NCBI GenBank assembly: GCA_035291645.1 | Contig: DATDRQ010000254.1 | Location: forward strand, 1 to 9,831 | Reading direction: 5' to 3' | Source: DATDRQ01 sp035291645 | GTDB taxonomy: Bacteria > Chloroflexota > Anaerolineae > Anaerolineales > UBA4823 | DNA length: 9,831 bases | In this document: in pieces, positions 1 to 7,079 of the stretch | How the letters are laid out: each line of letters starts with the position of its first letter | Position numbering within the stretch: the first letter of the stretch is position 1 | Notes under the pieces: generated by a model | What the model saw: the letters and a program-made list of their open reading frames with translations, nothing else | Told to the model about the DNA's origin: nothing | Databases searched by the model: none | Program-made: the position numbers and the translations under genes

Positions 1-1827
1 ATGCAGTCGGTGCGCGGCTGGTTGGGCAGCCCGCTCTTCGTCGGCGAGGAGATGCTCGGCTTCCTGTCCCTCGGTTCTCTGGAACCCGCTGGTTTCGGCG
101 AGGCCGACGCGGCGATGATCCAGGCCTTCACCCGCCAGATCGCGCAGGTATTGGAAAACGCCTGGCTGCAGGAACAGTCTCACCGCCGTTCCGAAGAGCT
201 GGAAGTGCTCTCGACCCTGACCTTTGCCCTGGGCGAAGCCGAGAGCCGGGAGAGCATCCTGCCGGCCATCGTCGACCAGATCAAGGTCTTCCTCGACGCC
301 GGGAGCGGAACATTCCTCTCCAGCGAAGACCTGGAATCTGCCCTGGTGGTGAAATTCAGCCAGGATGACTCATTGGTCGGTAGGCAGCACCCACAGGGAG
401 ATGACCTGCTCTGGCAGGTGCTCGAAGGAGGGGAGGTGACCGTGCTGCACGAACTGGCGGCCTTCCTCAGCCGCAACCCGCACGGCCTCTACCTTGACCT
501 GTTCCAGGACATGCAATCCGCCGTCCTGGTCCCCCTGCGCTCGAATGAAACGACTATTGGTCTACTGTGTTTCACTTTCCAACAGCGGCGTTCGTTTTCC
601 TCGAAAGACGTTAACTTGATCGCCGCCATTGCCGAGATTGCCGCTGCCTCGCTGCGCCGGGCGCTGGTCCTGGAAGCCCTGGAAGAGAAGGTGAACCTGC
701 GTACGCGCCATCTCTCCACCCTGTACGACCTGAACGCAATCTCAAACGAACCTCTGGCGCTGCAGAATGTCCTCGAGCGCCTGCTGGCGATCACCCTGAA
801 GACGATGGGCCTCCCGGTCGGCGCGATCCACCTGCTCGACCCGGCCGGCGACCGCCTGTACCTGGCCGCGCATCAGAACCTGGACCCCGATCTGCTGCCC
901 CTTTACGCAACCCTGCGCTTTAAAACCGGCTTCTGGAAGGACCTGGTCTCGACCAGTAACCCGTTGATCCTGGCGGACCTGCGCCGGGAGGATCGCCTGC
1001 CGGAGGGCATGCGGCTGAACGCCAAACCCGGCCTGAGCGCCTATATCGGCGCGCCCATCCGCGCCAAGGGACAACCGCTCGGGCTACTGAGCATCTTCGG
1101 TGAATCGATCCTCGATTACACCATCGACGACATCACCCTGTTCATGACCATCGCTGACCAGATCGGCATTTCGGTCGAACGCGCCCGGCTGATCGGACAG
1201 TCGGAACTGGCCGCCGTGATCGAGGAACGCCAACGCCTGGCGCGCGAGCTGCACGATTCGGTCACCCAGCTGATCTACAGCCAGGTGCTCTTCGCCGGGG
1301 CGGGCTTGAAAGCTCTCGAACAGGGTAAGATAGACCTGCTCGAGAGGCATTTGAAACGCCTGGACCAGGGCGCCTTGCAGGCCCTCAAGGAAATGCGCCT
1401 GCTGGTATTCGAGCTGCGCCCCTCCGAGTATTTGGAGGTCGGCCTGGCGACCGCCTTACAGAACCGCCTGGATGCCGTGGAGAAGCGCACCGGCATGGAC
1501 GCCAGCCTGGTCATCGAAGGCGAGCTCAACCTGGACGAATCGACCGAGATGGCGCTCTACCGCATCGCCCAGGAAGCGCTGAACAATACTCTCAAGCACG
1601 CCGGCGCGCATTCGGTCTCGATCCACCTAAACACCCTGCCGGATCGCCTGCGCCTGAAAATCACCGACGACGGCTGCGGCTTCGACCTGGACCAGGGCAT
1701 CCAGGCCGGCGGAATGGGCCTCATCAGCATGGCGGAGCGGGCAGACGCGATCGGGGGAATGCTCGAGATTCAGACGGCTCCCGGCAGCGGGACGCGCATC
1801 ACGCTCACCGTCGAGGAGGTTGAATGA
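1..1827 (+). CDS. Multi-GAF sensor histidine kinase, HisKA_3 (NarX/LiaS-type), N-terminus outside window
   Basis: This is a cytoplasmic-type sensor kinase that would autophosphorylate on His and pass the phosphate to the response regulator encoded next to it. Residues 1-55 look like the C-terminal half of a GAF domain, so the ATG at base 1 is probably internal and the true start lies upstream. Two further GAF-like domains follow at about 65-220 and 235-397. The dimerisation/phosphoacceptor domain (about 405-475) carries ELHDSVTQ with His418, and the DxxxQ phosphatase motif of this kinase class is intact (Asp419, Gln423). The HATPase domain (about 510-605) shows the N-box (EALNNTLKH), the G1 box DDGCGF (556-561) and a GGMGLISM G2 box. 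No membrane segment is seen in the visible part. The stop overlaps the next start as ATGA. The kinase call is firm; the ligand of the GAF domains cannot be told from the sequence. Confidence 0.95.
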   Translation: MQSVRGWLGSPLFVGEEMLGFLSLGSLEPAGFGEADAAMIQAFTRQIAQVLENAWLQEQSHRRSEELEVLSTLTFALGEAESRESILPAIVDQIKVFLDAGSGTFLSSEDLESALVVKFSQDDSLVGRQHPQGDDLLWQVLEGGEVTVLHELAAFLSRNPHGLYLDLFQDMQSAVLVPLRSNETTIGLLCFTFQQRRSFSSKDVNLIAAIAEIAAASLRRALVLEALEEKVNLRTRHLSTLYDLNAISNEPLALQNVLERLLAITLKTMGLPVGAIHLLDPAGDRLYLAAHQNLDPDLLPLYATLRFKTGFWKDLVSTSNPLILADLRREDRLPEGMRLNAKPGLSAYIGAPIRAKGQPLGLLSIFGESILDYTIDDITLFMTIADQIGISVERARLIGQSELAAVIEERQRLARELHDSVTQLIYSQVLFAGAGLKALEQGKIDLLERHLKRLDQGALQALKEMRLLVFELRPSEYLEVGLATALQNRLDAVEKRTGMDASLVIEGELNLDESTEMALYRIAQEALNNTLKHAGAHSVSIHLNTLPDRLRLKITDDGCGFDLDQGIQAGGMGLISMAERADAIGGMLEIQTAPGSGTRITLTVEEVE

Positions 1828-2501
1828 CAGAAACCATTCGAGTTCTGATCGTAGATGACCACACCGTGGTGAGAGATGGGCTGGTGGCGCTGCTGTCGGT
1901 CGAGCCGGGCATGGAAGTCGCCGGTTGCGCCGCCGATGGCCTGGAAGCAGTCGATCTGGCCCGCCAGCTGAAACCGGACGTGATCCTGTTAGACCTGGTC
2001 ATGCCGCGCATGGACGGCGTGCAGGCCATTAACCAGATTCGTCTGGACGAACCAAACGCTAAGATCCTGGTGCTGACCAGCTTTGCCGAAAATCACCAGG
2101 TATTCTCCGCCATAAAGTCGGGCGCGATGGGGTATGTAATGAAGGACACCTCGGCTTCCGAGCTGATCCGTGCCATCCGCGACACCTACCACAACAAGCC
2201 AGCCCTCCAGCCGGAGATCGCCCGCAAGCTGATGCACGACATCCAGCACCCCTCCGCGCAGGTTTCCCTGGAGAGCACCCTGACCGAGCGGGAGGTCGAG
2301 ATCCTGCGGCAGGTCGCTCTGGGGAAGACGAACCAGGAGATCGCCGACGAGCTGGTCGTCAGTGAGCGCACTGTGCGCACCCACATCACCAACATCCTGG
2401 CCAAGCTGCGCCTCTCCAATCGGACACAGGCCGCCCTATATGCCCTGCGGGAGGGCATCGCCCACATGCGCTATACCACCGAGGAGAACGAAGAAGAGTA
2501 A
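1824..2501 (+). CDS. NarL/FixJ-family response regulator with LuxR-type HTH
   Basis: This is a two-domain transcription regulator of 225 aa, the usual family length. The receiver domain (about 5-120) has the acidic pair Asp11/Asp12, phosphoacceptor Asp57 (ILLDLVMP), Thr85/Ser86 and Lys107. The LuxR/GerE helix-turn-helix (about 150-212) is clear from TEREVEILRQVALGKTNQEI and SERTVRTHITNIL. A short acidic tail ends the protein. The start is set by a strong GAGGAGGT Shine-Dalgarno at 1813-1820 and the 4-nt overlap with the kinase gene, so the two are translationally coupled and almost certainly cognate partners. Family knowledge places it near LiaR/DevR-type regulators. Its targets are unknown, but the permease gene just downstream is a natural candidate. 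Confidence 0.96.
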   Translation: MTETIRVLIVDDHTVVRDGLVALLSVEPGMEVAGCAADGLEAVDLARQLKPDVILLDLVMPRMDGVQAINQIRLDEPNAKILVLTSFAENHQVFSAIKSGAMGYVMKDTSASELIRAIRDTYHNKPALQPEIARKLMHDIQHPSAQVSLESTLTEREVEILRQVALGKTNQEIADELVVSERTVRTHITNILAKLRLSNRTQAALYALREGIAHMRYTTEENEEE

Positions 2502-2563
2502 GTCCACGGCTAATCCATCTGGCGGTAAGGGCCCCTCGTTTTTCGAACGGGGACGACCACGAC

Positions 2564-3511
2564 ATGCAGTACATCGATGCCCTCTCGAAAGTCCTCCCGG
2601 TCCTCCTGCTGCTCCTGCTCGGGGCGGTCCTCAATCGGACGCAGTTCCTCCTTCCAGGGACCATTCAGGAGATCAAAAAGCTGGTGATCAACATCTCCCT
2701 GCCGGCGGTGCTTTTCCTGGCATTCGCCCGGGCAGCTTTCCAACCCGGCTACCTGATCATCGTCGCGCTGGTGTTCACGGCCTGCCTGTTGGTGCTGTTT
2801 TTCGGCCGGCTCATCCAACCGCTCACACGCATCCAGTCGCCGTACTTCCCGGCCTTACTGACCGGTTTCGAAGCCGGGATGATCGGCTACGCCATCTTCA
2901 GTGCGGTCTATGGAACAGAACACGTGTTCAAGTTTGCCATCGTGGATCTGGGACAGGTCACTTTTGTCTTCTTCGTGCTGGTGCCTGTGCTGGAGCGCAT
3001 CTCCGCCGGACCGCGACCGTTCTCCACCACCCTGATCAACTTCTTCCGCACCCCGGTAATCCTGGCTATCCTGGGCGGCATAATTGCCAACCAGGTTGGT
3101 CTGGTCGCCCGGCTCGGCACGCAGCCGGTCGCCAACAGCCTGTTGGTAACCCTGGAAGTCATCGCCGGGCTTACCATGCCGCTGGTCGCGGTCGTGATCG
3201 GTTACGAGATGCGCCTGCAGAGAGGCAGCCTGTCGAAGCCGGCCCTAACCATCGCCGTCCGCCTGGCCTGCTGGCTCCCGCTCGGGGTGCTATTCTCCAC
3301 ACTGGTCATCGGGCGGTTGCTCGGGTTGGACCCGGTCTTCCAGGCCGCCCTGTTAACCCTGTTCATCCTGCCGCCGCCTTTCGTGATACCGCTCTTTATC
3401 CCTGATGCAAGCGAAGATCAGCGCACTTACGTGGTCAACAGTCTCTCCCTGGGGACTCTGGTCACCCTGATAGCTTTTGCCATCGTCGGCGGGTTGTATC
3501 CTGCCGGATAG
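2564..3511 (+). CDS. AEC-family (auxin efflux carrier-like) membrane transporter
   Basis: This is an integral membrane permease of 315 aa with about ten hydrophobic helices. Approximate segments are 8-24, 36-56, 62-82, 96-116, 123-144, 160-180, 190-213, 227-250, 257-278 and 290-312. The opening, with a helix followed by an N-R-x-x-F-L turn and then a helix holding NISLPAVLF, is characteristic of the Mem_trans/AEC family. A break and Pro-rich motif (LPPPFVIPLF) near 269-278 also fits. Bacterial members move organic acids or related anions, but the substrate here cannot be assigned. The start has only a modest GGGGA ribosome site about 10 nt upstream, and the first helix begins properly from this Met. 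Bases 2532-2552 can fold into a small imperfect hairpin (CCCC/GGGG plus a three-pair extension) that would cover this site, but support is weak. The gene lies 62 nt after the response regulator with no clear terminator between, so co-transcription is likely. Confidence 0.88.
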   Translation: MQYIDALSKVLPVLLLLLLGAVLNRTQFLLPGTIQEIKKLVINISLPAVLFLAFARAAFQPGYLIIVALVFTACLLVLFFGRLIQPLTRIQSPYFPALLTGFEAGMIGYAIFSAVYGTEHVFKFAIVDLGQVTFVFFVLVPVLERISAGPRPFSTTLINFFRTPVILAILGGIIANQVGLVARLGTQPVANSLLVTLEVIAGLTMPLVAVVIGYEMRLQRGSLSKPALTIAVRLACWLPLGVLFSTLVIGRLLGLDPVFQAALLTLFILPPPFVIPLFIPDASEDQRTYVVNSLSLGTLVTLIAFAIVGGLYPAG

Positions 3512-3517
3512 AGATTA

Positions 3518-4456
3518 TTACCGGTTTACCTTTACCACCGTGTATTCAACATCTGGCGCAGGGGGGACATTGAAGCGCGCGTTGACCACGTAGAGCGAAT
3601 TACCCAACCGGGCGATCGTCGTCGGGATCTGGAAGCCTGCATGGGTGAGGATTTCCACGATCTCCCCCGCGCCGAAATCCGGCTCGAGCTCAATCGCCGC
3701 AATCCGGTTGAGGAAATTCTGCACGACGTAAAGCGTGTGACCCACCAGCAGCAGGCCATCGCCGTTCGGCAACGCCTCGCCCAGATCGACGGCATCCGCA
3801 AAACCGGTTTCAGGATCGATCCGGTAAAGGGTCTGCGCGGCGCTGTTGGCGACCAGCAAGGTCTTCCCATTGGCGGAAGCTGCGATCCCGTTGGCATTGA
3901 ACGCACCAGGCACCTGTTCCCAATCGCCGCTCAAGGGGATTTGCATCACCTCGACCGGATCGGAAAGCCGCCCTCCAGGATCCACCGGTAGCATGTAGAG
4001 GACCGGGTTGAAGGAGTCGCTGAAGTAGGCCGCCTCTCGAGTGATGATAACGTCGTTGATGAAGGTCGCCGCAGCGTCGGTAAGCTGCACCGTGGCAATC
4101 TCGGCGCCCGTCTCCGCATCGTAGATGCTCGCAGTACCGGTAGGGCCTCCGGAGACGAACAGGTTGTTGGATCGGGCATCCACCTTCAACCCAACTGCAA
4201 TCCGGCCTGGCTGGGGGTGGACGAGCAGATCCCCTTCCCCGGTTCGTAGATCACCTTTATAGATCGATCCGTTCAACAAAGAACCCACATAGAAGGGAGT
4301 CCCGCGCCCCGTGGCGATCCCTTCGGGTGCAAAACCATCCGGGAGCTGGATGATCGGCGGAAAGGTAACCCCGTTCCCGACTGCCAGCGCCTGGGAACCC
4401 GGCAGAACAAGAAAAAGAACTGCCAACAGTACCAATAAGATGCGCTTGATGCTCAC
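3518..4456 (-). CDS. Secreted SMP-30/gluconolactonase- or NHL-like beta-propeller protein
   Basis: This predicted exported protein has 312 aa. Residues 1-26 form a classic signal peptide (MSIKR, a long hydrophobic run, then SQALA before the cut). The rest consists of repeating blade-like units with motifs such as YVGSLLNGSIYKGD, NLFVSGG, LLVANSAAQTLYRID and LYVVQNFLNRIAAIEL, as in SMP-30/gluconolactonase/LRE or NHL propellers. Acidic and Asn residues at PEGI (Glu45), IND (Asn134/Asp135), NGIA (Asn189) and GDGL (Asp233) sit where SMP-30 enzymes place metal ligands; this is inference by analogy. The start codon is GTG, set by AAAGGAG at 4466-4472 with 9-nt spacing. The gene has its own consensus promoter and is separated from htrA by a terminator. 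It ends 6 nt from the convergent permease gene. The enzymatic activity, if any, is unknown. Confidence 0.82.
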   Translation of the reverse strand: MSIKRILLVLLAVLFLVLPGSQALAVGNGVTFPPIIQLPDGFAPEGIATGRGTPFYVGSLLNGSIYKGDLRTGEGDLLVHPQPGRIAVGLKVDARSNNLFVSGGPTGTASIYDAETGAEIATVQLTDAAATFINDVIITREAAYFSDSFNPVLYMLPVDPGGRLSDPVEVMQIPLSGDWEQVPGAFNANGIAASANGKTLLVANSAAQTLYRIDPETGFADAVDLGEALPNGDGLLLVGHTLYVVQNFLNRIAAIELEPDFGAGEIVEILTHAGFQIPTTIARLGNSLYVVNARFNVPPAPDVEYTVVKVNR

Positions 4457-4511
4457 CTCTCACTACTCCTTTCAAAACGATCCGATATGGAAATTGGAGA
4501 TTGAAGTTTAA

Positions 4512-4554
4512 GGAATGGCTGCCGAAGATCATCCTTGTTGTCGATATGCCATCC
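4512..4554 (-). promoter_or_regulatory. Imperfect hairpin in the propeller gene's 5' leader
   Basis: The predicted transcript start near 4564 leaves a leader of about 108 nt before the GTG start, long for such a compact region. Within it GGATGGC (4554-4548) can pair with GCCATTCC (4519-4512) through a one-base bulge, closing a loop of about 28 nt. An eight-codon reading frame (ATG at 4552 to TGA at 4529, encoding MAYRQQG) starts inside the stem. It has no good ribosome site of its own. No known riboswitch class is recognised, and the fold may be fortuitous. Confidence 0.25.
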
Positions 4555-4570
4555 CCGCCTAATTCGGACT

Positions 4571-4599
4571 ATTATAGAATGATTATTTCCTCCTGTCAA
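4571..4599 (-). promoter_or_regulatory. Perfect-consensus housekeeping promoter for the propeller gene
   Basis: On the - strand TTGACA (4599-4594) is followed, after exactly 17 nt, by TATAAT (4576-4571). Both hexamers match the sigma70/sigmaA consensus at all twelve positions. The predicted start is an A near 4564. It lies between the htrA terminator and the propeller gene, in the right direction to make that gene an independent and probably strongly expressed unit. Confidence 0.85.
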
Positions 4600-4640
4600 A
4601 GTCGTTTCGGGACTTGAGTACCAGCGCGGGCGCAAATCAA

Positions 4641-4670
4641 GACCGCCCTTTCCGGTTAGAAAGGGCGGTC
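4641..4670 (-). terminator. Hairpin terminator downstream of htrA
   Basis: A perfect 12-bp inverted repeat, GACCGCCCTTTC against GAAAGGGCGGTC, closes a 6-nt loop (4653-4658). It starts 38 nt after the htrA stop and just before the next promoter. On the - strand it is followed by TTGATTT, a poor U tract, so termination may be less than fully efficient or helped by another factor. Position and stem strength make it the transcription end of htrA. Confidence 0.75.
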
Positions 4671-4708
4671 GAGGGGAGCAGCGATTACAACGTTTGTGCT
4701 CGCTTGAT

Positions 4709-6415
4709 TTACTGAGTCCGTTCGGCCAGGGTGGCTTCGACTTCCATGGTTTTGCCATCCCGCAGGATGCTCAAGGTGACTCGTTCCCCGGCGCCGGTCT
4801 GCTGGATCAGCGCCGCCAGTTCTTCAACGCTGGCGACCTGCTGCCCATCCAGTTCGGTGATCACATCCCCGCCGATGCGCACTTCCTGTCCGTTGATCGT
4901 AGTGGTCTCCGTGCTGCCCTGCAGTCCAGCCTGCTCGGCCGGGCTGCCCTGCTGGATCTCTATTACTAAGACGCCCTGCTGGTCCTCCGGCAGCTGCATA
5001 GCGGCTGCGATCTCCGGGGTGACCGGCTGGCCTAGGATGCCCAGATAAGCCCCACCTTCACTTGGCGCCGGCGCGGTCGTTTGCTGCTCCTGCGTCGGGC
5101 GGGCAGCCAGGGTGACGTCGATCTCCTTCTCTTGGCCGTCGCGCAGGACTACCAGTTTGACTTTTTGACCAACCTCCGTCTTGGCAGACAGGAAGGCGAT
5201 CAGATCATCCATCGAGGTGATCGGCAGACCATCTACAGCGACGATCACGTCGCCGCCCACCTGGTATTCCTGCCCGTCGACAGTCACCGGCTGATCGCTG
5301 CCGCGCAGACCGGCATGATCCGCCGGGCCGCCGCTGGTTACTTCCGCGACCAGGGCGCCGCGCTGGTTAGCATCCAGTTCCATCGCTTTGGCAAAGTCAG
5401 GGGTCAGGTTGGTGCCGCTGATGCCCAGATAGGGGTGTTCATAAGCGCCCTTCTCGATCAGGGCGGGGACCACACGCTGGACGACAGAAGACGGGATGAC
5501 GAATCCGATCCCGGCGTTGGCGCGCACCGGCGATTCGATCGCAAAGGTCACGCCTGTCACGGCGCCCTGGTCGTTGACCAGTACGCCGCCCGAGTTGCCG
5601 GGGTTAATCGGAGCATCGGTCTGGATCAGGTTTGGGATGCGGTACACCGGCCCGGCGACCAGGCCCAGCTCGCTGGCCGGCAGGCTGCGCCCCAGGGCGC
5701 TGATGATGCCGACCGTCATCGTGCCTTCCAATCCAAATGGGTTCCCGATGGCGATGGCCAGCTGCCCGGGCGTGACCTGGTCGGAATCGGCGATCGTTAC
5801 CGGGTTGAGTTGATCCTGCGGCAAATCGATCTTGATCACCGCCAGGTCGCTGTCGGGATCGGCTCCAACCAGCTCAGCAGGCACGATCGTCCCGTCCTGG
5901 AAGGTCACCTCGATCTTGTCCGCGCCAGACACGACGTGGTTGTTGGTGATGAGATGGCCTTGTTTATCCCACACAAAACCGGAACCCAAGCCCTGCTCGA
6001 ACTGAGGCAGCTGCTGGTCGGGTATCTCCGGCATGCCGGGGAAGCCAGGCATATTGAAGAAAGGCAACTCGGGGAGGCTGCCTGAATCCTCAATACTTGT
6101 GGCTCGCTGGACGACGCGAATGTTCACTACCGAGGGGCTGACCCGGGTGTAGATTTCCGAGAGAGTTGTCTCGTAGGCAGCCAGCAGGCCCGGTTCGATG
6201 GGCGCAGCCCCCTGCGCCCGGGCAGCCGGCTCGACCAGCTGGACCTGCTCCGTCGCCTGGGCCAGCGGATTTTGCACGCCGGGTAAGATCTGGCCGAGCT
6301 GGGATTCCAGCGTATCGGCGGCCTGTTCTTGCAGCGCAGCGCCGACGCCGCACGCAGCCGAAATCACGGCTGCAAGGATAAAAATACTGAGAATAGTTAA
6401 TCGAAATTTATTCAT
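4709..6415 (-). CDS. htrA: HtrA/DegP-type serine protease with two PDZ domains
   Basis: This is an envelope quality-control protease/chaperone, 568 aa from the chosen start. Residues 1-22 are an export signal ending ISAAC. The Cys could be lipidated, although Ser at -3 makes the lipobox imperfect. A linker rich in Ala and Gln follows. The trypsin-like domain (about 75-315) has the complete triad His160 (NNHVV), Asp190 (SDLAVI) and Ser275 (NPGNSGG). A long loop rich in Pro, Phe and Met (about 105-140) precedes the barrel, as in DegP/DegS LA loops. PDZ1 spans about 328-440 and PDZ2 about 457-566. Both share an added DGQEYQVGGDVI-type strand, so they look like a duplication. The ATG at 6415 is preferred because GGAGG (6421-6425) sits 5 nt before it; an in-frame GTG at 6427 would lie across that site. 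Its own promoter and direct-repeat operator are upstream, and a two-component system and haem-binding protein precede it. Confidence 0.95.
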   Translation of the reverse strand: MNKFRLTILSIFILAAVISAACGVGAALQEQAADTLESQLGQILPGVQNPLAQATEQVQLVEPAARAQGAAPIEPGLLAAYETTLSEIYTRVSPSVVNIRVVQRATSIEDSGSLPELPFFNMPGFPGMPEIPDQQLPQFEQGLGSGFVWDKQGHLITNNHVVSGADKIEVTFQDGTIVPAELVGADPDSDLAVIKIDLPQDQLNPVTIADSDQVTPGQLAIAIGNPFGLEGTMTVGIISALGRSLPASELGLVAGPVYRIPNLIQTDAPINPGNSGGVLVNDQGAVTGVTFAIESPVRANAGIGFVIPSSVVQRVVPALIEKGAYEHPYLGISGTNLTPDFAKAMELDANQRGALVAEVTSGGPADHAGLRGSDQPVTVDGQEYQVGGDVIVAVDGLPITSMDDLIAFLSAKTEVGQKVKLVVLRDGQEKEIDVTLAARPTQEQQTTAPAPSEGGAYLGILGQPVTPEIAAAMQLPEDQQGVLVIEIQQGSPAEQAGLQGSTETTTINGQEVRIGGDVITELDGQQVASVEELAALIQQTGAGERVTLSILRDGKTMEVEATLAERTQ

Positions 6416-6420
6416 AGAAA

Positions 6421-6440
6421 CCTCCACATTTTGCTGGAGG
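6421..6440 (-). promoter_or_regulatory. Shine-Dalgarno-sequestering hairpin in the htrA leader
   Basis: In the htrA mRNA, CCUCCA (6440-6435) is perfectly complementary to UGGAGG (6426-6421), with an 8-nt loop GCAAAAUG between them. The 3' arm contains the whole GGAGG ribosome site that sets the htrA start 5 nt downstream. The stem is only six pairs, stable enough to matter but easily melted, as expected for a thermometer-like or ligand-opened switch. The pairing is seen directly; the regulatory role is inference. Confidence 0.45.
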
Positions 6441-6464
6441 ATAATCGTAATTCCCCTGTGCGTC

Positions 6465-6493
6465 TTTATATAAACCTTGCTTGAACCCTAAGG
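6465..6493 (-). promoter_or_regulatory. Probable activator-dependent promoter of htrA
   Basis: TATAAA (6470-6465) is a good -10 element, and the predicted start is near 6458, giving a leader of about 43 nt. Seventeen nt upstream, where TTGACA should be, lies CCTTAG (6493-6488), which has no resemblance to a -35 hexamer but belongs to a direct-repeat operator. A promoter with a good -10 and an operator in place of the -35 is the usual pattern for OmpR/PhoB-class activation. Confidence 0.55.
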
Positions 6494-6504
6494 GAAGCTT
6501 AAGG
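6487..6504 (-). promoter_or_regulatory. Tandem 7-bp direct repeat (CCTTARG, 11-bp period): candidate response-regulator box
   Basis: Read on the - strand, CCTTAAG (6504-6498), four spacer bases CTTC and CCTTAGG (6493-6487) form two heptamers one helical turn apart. Seven-plus-four spacing is the known layout of PhoB/OmpR-family sites, where two winged-helix monomers bind head to tail. An OmpR-family regulator is encoded about 2 kb away in the same cluster. An overlapping inverted repeat (AACCxTAAG/CTTAxGGTT, 6484-6506) can also be drawn, so a palindromic binder is the alternative. Confidence 0.5.
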
Positions 6505-6560
6505 TTTGATTGAATCACCGCTCTGCGAACCCTTGCGCTGGCCTGGGATTTGTGCTCGAA

Positions 6561-7049
6561 TTAGTCTCCACCTTCCCCGTCTTCTTCCCCTCCTTCACCG
6601 TCCTCCCCGCGTTCAAATCCCGAGACGCCAAACGTGGCGGAGAATCCCTTGATTAACGCCTCTTTCTCCGCTGGGCTAAGTCTCGCCGCCGGATGCGTGA
6701 TTAAGAAGTAATTGGGCGGCATGCTACCCTGGCGGACGACCTCCCCGACCTCTTCAACCTCCTGCTCACCCTGGCCCCACTCAGAAAAATTTAACCGCTC
6801 GCGTCCTTCCCGGACATCACGTGCGATTAACCAGGAGATTGGCGCCACATAGCTGTACCAGGGCCAGATCGTCTCGTTGCTGTGGCAGTCGAAGCAGGCG
6901 CGCTGCGCCAGCTGGCGGGTCTGAGGGCTGTCCCAGCCGGGTTCCTGAACCACCGGCGGGTTATCGTGCTGCTTCCCCAGCGGGAACAGCTGGATCACCA
7001 GCAACAGCAGCATGAACGCAATCAAGATACCGGCGATGATCTTTTTCAT
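6561..7049 (-). CDS. Membrane-anchored haem-binding domain protein (Haem_bd-like, CxxCH)
   Basis: This is a small protein of 162 aa. Residues 2-23 form one hydrophobic helix, a membrane anchor or uncleaved signal. The outside domain has RACFDCHSNET with Cys52, Cys55 and His56, a c-type haem attachment motif, then IWPWYSYVAPISWLIARDV and RQGSMPPNYF. Met110 in that last motif is a likely distal ligand. This order (DCHSNET...WPWY...P.SW...D...GR..LNFS.W...GSMPP) is the signature of the Haem_bd family. The last 15 residues are almost only Gly, Glu and Asp. The start is set by AAGGAG (7057-7062) with 7-nt spacing. The gene begins 30 nt after the kinase stop, so it is probably in the regulator-kinase operon. 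Haem binding follows from the family; a redox-sensing or electron-transfer role with the kinase is inference. Confidence 0.88.
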   Translation of the reverse strand: MKKIIAGILIAFMLLLLVIQLFPLGKQHDNPPVVQEPGWDSPQTRQLAQRACFDCHSNETIWPWYSYVAPISWLIARDVREGRERLNFSEWGQGEQEVEEVGEVVRQGSMPPNYFLITHPAARLSPAEKEALIKGFSATFGVSGFERGEDGEGGEEDGEGGD

Positions 7050-7079
7050 CCGATGACTCCTTCTTGGCGTGCTCCTTTA

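Noticed and set aside
2532..2552. Hairpin between the NarL-type regulator and the permease as a terminator
   Set aside because: The stem is short and bulged and has no following U tract. It covers the permease ribosome site, so if real it would act on translation, but support is weak.
2362..3405. Long + strand open frame (347 codons) overlapping the regulator end and the permease gene
   Set aside because: Its translation is rich in Pro, Arg, Gly and His with no family features, as expected of an out-of-frame shadow in GC-rich DNA. The overlapping permease frame has clear membrane helices and family motifs.
4529..4552. Eight-codon leader peptide (MAYRQQG) before the propeller gene
   Set aside because: There is no proper Shine-Dalgarno, no run of regulatory codons and no attenuator pair. 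It is too short to support as a gene and is mentioned only as part of the leader.
5081..6085. Long + strand open frame (334 codons) opposite htrA
   Set aside because: It is antisense to the protease core, whose frame has a full catalytic triad and PDZ domains. The opposite translation shows no recognisable motif and has no promoter or ribosome site.
6415..6427. GTG at 6427 as the htrA start (MEVSM extension)
   Set aside because: This start would lie across the GGAGG sequence that stands correctly 5 nt before the ATG at 6415.
6484..6506. Inverted repeat upstream of htrA read as a terminator for the haem-protein gene
   Set aside because: The stem has a mismatch and is only eight pairs with no U tract. 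The direct-repeat reading fits the promoter position much better.
6571..6616. Pyrimidine-rich repeat-like stretch
   Set aside because: It is explained by the Gly/Glu/Asp-only tail of the haem-binding protein encoded on the other strand, not by a DNA repeat element.
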